IMG/VR virus record: IMGVR_UViG_3300008110_006519
Span: 1-29,696 of that record
Reading direction: 5' to 3' (one strand)
Source: a virus
DNA: 29,696 nucleotides
The first letter of the stretch is position 1, and every line of letters starts with the position of its first letter. A program made the translations under genes and the position numbers. A model generated the notes under the pieces. It was not told where the DNA came from. It saw only the letters and a list, made by a program, of their open reading frames with translations, and did not search any database. Below are positions 28,295 to 29,696 of this stretch, piece by piece.

Positions 28295-29696
28295 CTAAGA
28301 CCAAATGTTTGCCCATTGGATGCATTTGATCTTCCGACCAGTAATCCACTTGATGGTCCTCCCGCCGCAGCAACACTTGATTGGTTAACAATACTATAAG
28401 GGTTTGCAAACGTTGTTGTTAAAAGCGAAGCGTTCCCTATAAGATCAAGATTAAATGATGGTGTTGTATTTATACCTAGTTGCGTCCCATTAAATATTAA
28501 ATTTGCTTCGCCTTGTAGTGTATTTGCCGTTCCGGTTGCTGTTACTACATAGTCATTTACGTTATTGTTTATAATAACACTAGCACCAGATGTCCCAGAA
28601 GAACCCCCACTACCTGCAGTACCAGAAGTACCATTAACTCCAGATGTTCCAGAAGTACCATTAACTCCAGATGTTCCAGAGGATCCACCACTCCCACTAG
28701 TACCTCTAGTGCCACTTGTCCCAGAAGAACCTCCACTACCCGCAGTACCACTCGTTCCATTTATTCCAGAAGTTCCAGAAGTTCCATTAACGCCAGAAGT
28801 CCCACTCGTTCCATTTATTCCACTAGTTCCACCACTACCCGCGGTACCTGATGTACCGTTAATACCAGAGGTTCCACCACTACCAGAAGTCCCTCTAGTA
28901 CCACTTGTACCACCACTACCTGCGGTACCACTCGTTCCATTTATTCCAGAAGTTCCACTCGTTCCATTTATCCCACTAGTACCAGAAGTTCCTGAAGAAC
29001 CTCCGCTACCTGCAGTACCACTCGTTCCATTTATTCCAGAAGTTCCATTTATTCCACTTGTACCTCCACTACCAGAAGTACCATTTATTCCACTTGATCC
29101 TCCACTGCCAGAAGTTCCAGAGGTACCATTTATACCGGAAGTACCACTCGTTCCGTTAATACCAGAAGTCCCAGAAGTTCCACTCGTTCCGTTAATACCA
29201 GAAGTCCCAGAAGTTCCACCACTACCAGAAGTCCCTCTAGTACCACTCGTACCACTTGTTCCGTTAACACCAGAAGTTCCATTTGTTCCATTAATGCCAG
29301 ATGTCCCTGAAGTTCCATTAATACCAGATGTCCCTGAAGAACCACCACTACCAGAAGTCCCAGAAGTTCCAGAAGACCCCCCACTACCAGCAGTACCACT
29401 CGTTCCATTTATTCCCCCACTACCAGCAGTACCACTCGTTCCGTTTATTCCAGACGTGCCAGAAGTTCCTGAAGAACCTCCGCTACCGGATGTTCCATTA
29501 GTCCCATTTATTCCACTAGTTCCTGAAGTACCCCCACTACCAGAAGTTCCACTTGTACCACCACTGCCCGCTGTACCTGATGTGCCATTAATACCAGAAG
29601 TTCCTCCGCTACCTGCAGTCCCACTCGTTCCGTTTATTCCAGACGTGCCAGAAGTTCCTGAAGTTCCTGAAGAACCTCCGCTACCGGATGTTCCAT
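28201..29696 (-). CDS. Collagen-like tail fibre, stalk and neck, 5' end outside the window
   Basis: A minus-strand frame with no stop from the window edge to 28201. From 29696 to about 28585 it encodes some 370 residues of Gly-X-Y triplets. A transition region (ASVIINNNVNDYVVTATG, then GINTTPSFNLDLIGN, SSGLLVGRSNASNG and TFGLRASA) leads to the head. After RASA the frame becomes VVVYLMKWGM and ends at TAG 28203, whereas the neighbouring frame gives SSSIFNEVGDANSD, the expected continuation. So the intact protein probably runs from beyond the window to 27563. Collagen-like trimers form rigid stalks in phage fibres. The Thr- and Ser-rich triplets resemble glycosylated spore protein BclA. The break lies at a TAC/AGT-type triplet repeat (28277-28285). 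It may be a sequencing indel, phase variation or real decay. Confidence 0.85.
   Translation of the reverse strand, partial: GTSGSGGSSGTSGTSGTSGINGTSGTAGSGGTSGINGTSGTAGSGGTSGTSGSGGTSGTSGINGTNGTSGSGGSSGTSGTSGINGTSGTAGSGGINGTSGTAGSGGSSGTSGTSGSGGSSGTSGINGTSGTSGINGTNGTSGVNGTSGTSGTRGTSGSGGTSGTSGINGTSGTSGTSGINGTSGTSGINGTSGTSGSGGSSGINGTSGSGGTSGINGTSGINGTSGTAGSGGSSGTSGTSGINGTSGTSGINGTSGTAGSGGTSGTRGTSGSGGTSGINGTSGTAGSGGTSGINGTSGTSGVNGTSGTSGINGTSGTAGSGGSSGTSGTRGTSGSGGSSGTSGVNGTSGTSGVNGTSGTAGSGGSSGTSGASVIINNNVNDYVVTATGTANTLQGEANLIFNGTQLGINTTPSFNLDLIGNASLLTTTFANPYSIVNQSSVAAAGGPSSGLLVGRSNASNGQTFGLRASAVVVYLMKWGMLIQILELSQTRKQICFF
28579..29696 (-). repeat. Collagen-like Gly-X-Y repeat array
   Basis: About 370 codons of uninterrupted Gly-X-Y, mostly GTS, GIN, GTA, GSG, GSS, GTR and GVN, with recurring blocks such as GTSGTAGSGGSSGTSG. 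There are no proline codons, so no hydroxyproline could form in it. In the DNA the repeats look like nine-base units (ccagaagtt, ccactcgtt) and extend to the window edge. Confidence 0.93.

Noticed and set aside
28569-29408. Leu/Val/Gly-rich open frames of 63 and 92 residues in the collagen region
   Set aside because: They are wrong-frame readings of the nine-base collagen units; the Gly-X-Y frame is open through the whole region to the window edge.
28579-29696. CRISPR-like tandem repeats
   Set aside because: The units are 9-base multiples with in-frame Gly codons and no unique spacers; this is a protein repeat.
1-29696. tRNA genes, integrase or att sites
   Set aside because: No spacer exceeds about 120 bases, none folds into a cloverleaf by eye, and no recombinase motifs were seen.

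Overview
The window is a piece of an AT-rich tailed-phage genome with a contractile, T4-like tail. This rests on a tail sheath with gp18-type ends, a gp19-type tail tube, a gp15-like sheath stabiliser, a tape measure protein and a family B (T4 gp43-like) DNA polymerase. There are no ribosomal, tRNA or metabolic housekeeping genes, and genes are packed with almost no spacers. I see no good Shine-Dalgarno sequence in front of the start codons. That fits a host such as Bacteroidota or another lineage with weak SD use, but one polymerase promoter looks like canonical sigma70, so the host stays open. A TibC-type heptosyltransferase, whose known substrate is ADP-heptose, argues for a Gram-negative host.

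Layout. (1) 1-8559, minus strand: a tail morphogenesis block read right to left: neck-like protein, gp15-like sheath stabiliser, a very large sheath, a HAD-type phosphatase, tail tube, tail assembly chaperone with a probable frameshifted extension, and tape measure (cut by the window edge). One small plus-strand ribbon-helix-helix gene (6845-7009) interrupts the block. (2) 8619-13807, plus strand: a SNF2-type helicase that has lost its C-terminal motifs, a three-part protein (HExxH metallopeptidase, Fe/Mn superoxide dismutase, unknown C-terminal domain), a neck-like structural protein and a small beta-rich protein. (3) 13804-16764, minus: DNA polymerase with its own sigma70-like promoter behind a terminator. 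(4) 16875-20337, minus: two fibre or adhesin genes, one an Asn-rich beta-solenoid and one with Pro/Thr linkers. (5) 20365-27294: four genes, two on each strand, holding about six glycosyltransferase domains and two methyltransferase domains. (6) 27291-29696, minus: a small protein and a collagen-like (Gly-Thr-Ser) fibre that is split by a frameshift and runs off the window.

Main idea. The glycosyltransferase genes sit exactly between two fibre loci. They include relatives of two protein-modifying enzymes: TibC, which heptosylates a solenoid adhesin, and the Skp1 GlcNAc transferase, which modifies hydroxyproline. The neighbouring fibres and even the sheath carry likely acceptor stretches: GTS collagen repeats, T/P-rich linkers and an Asn/Ser/Thr solenoid. 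I infer a phage-encoded system that glycosylates, and perhaps methylates, its own virion proteins. Other notable items are the metallopeptidase-SOD fusion, the frameshift site before the tape measure gene, and a recurrent TATTTATA element just upstream of most structural genes, which I read as a late promoter.
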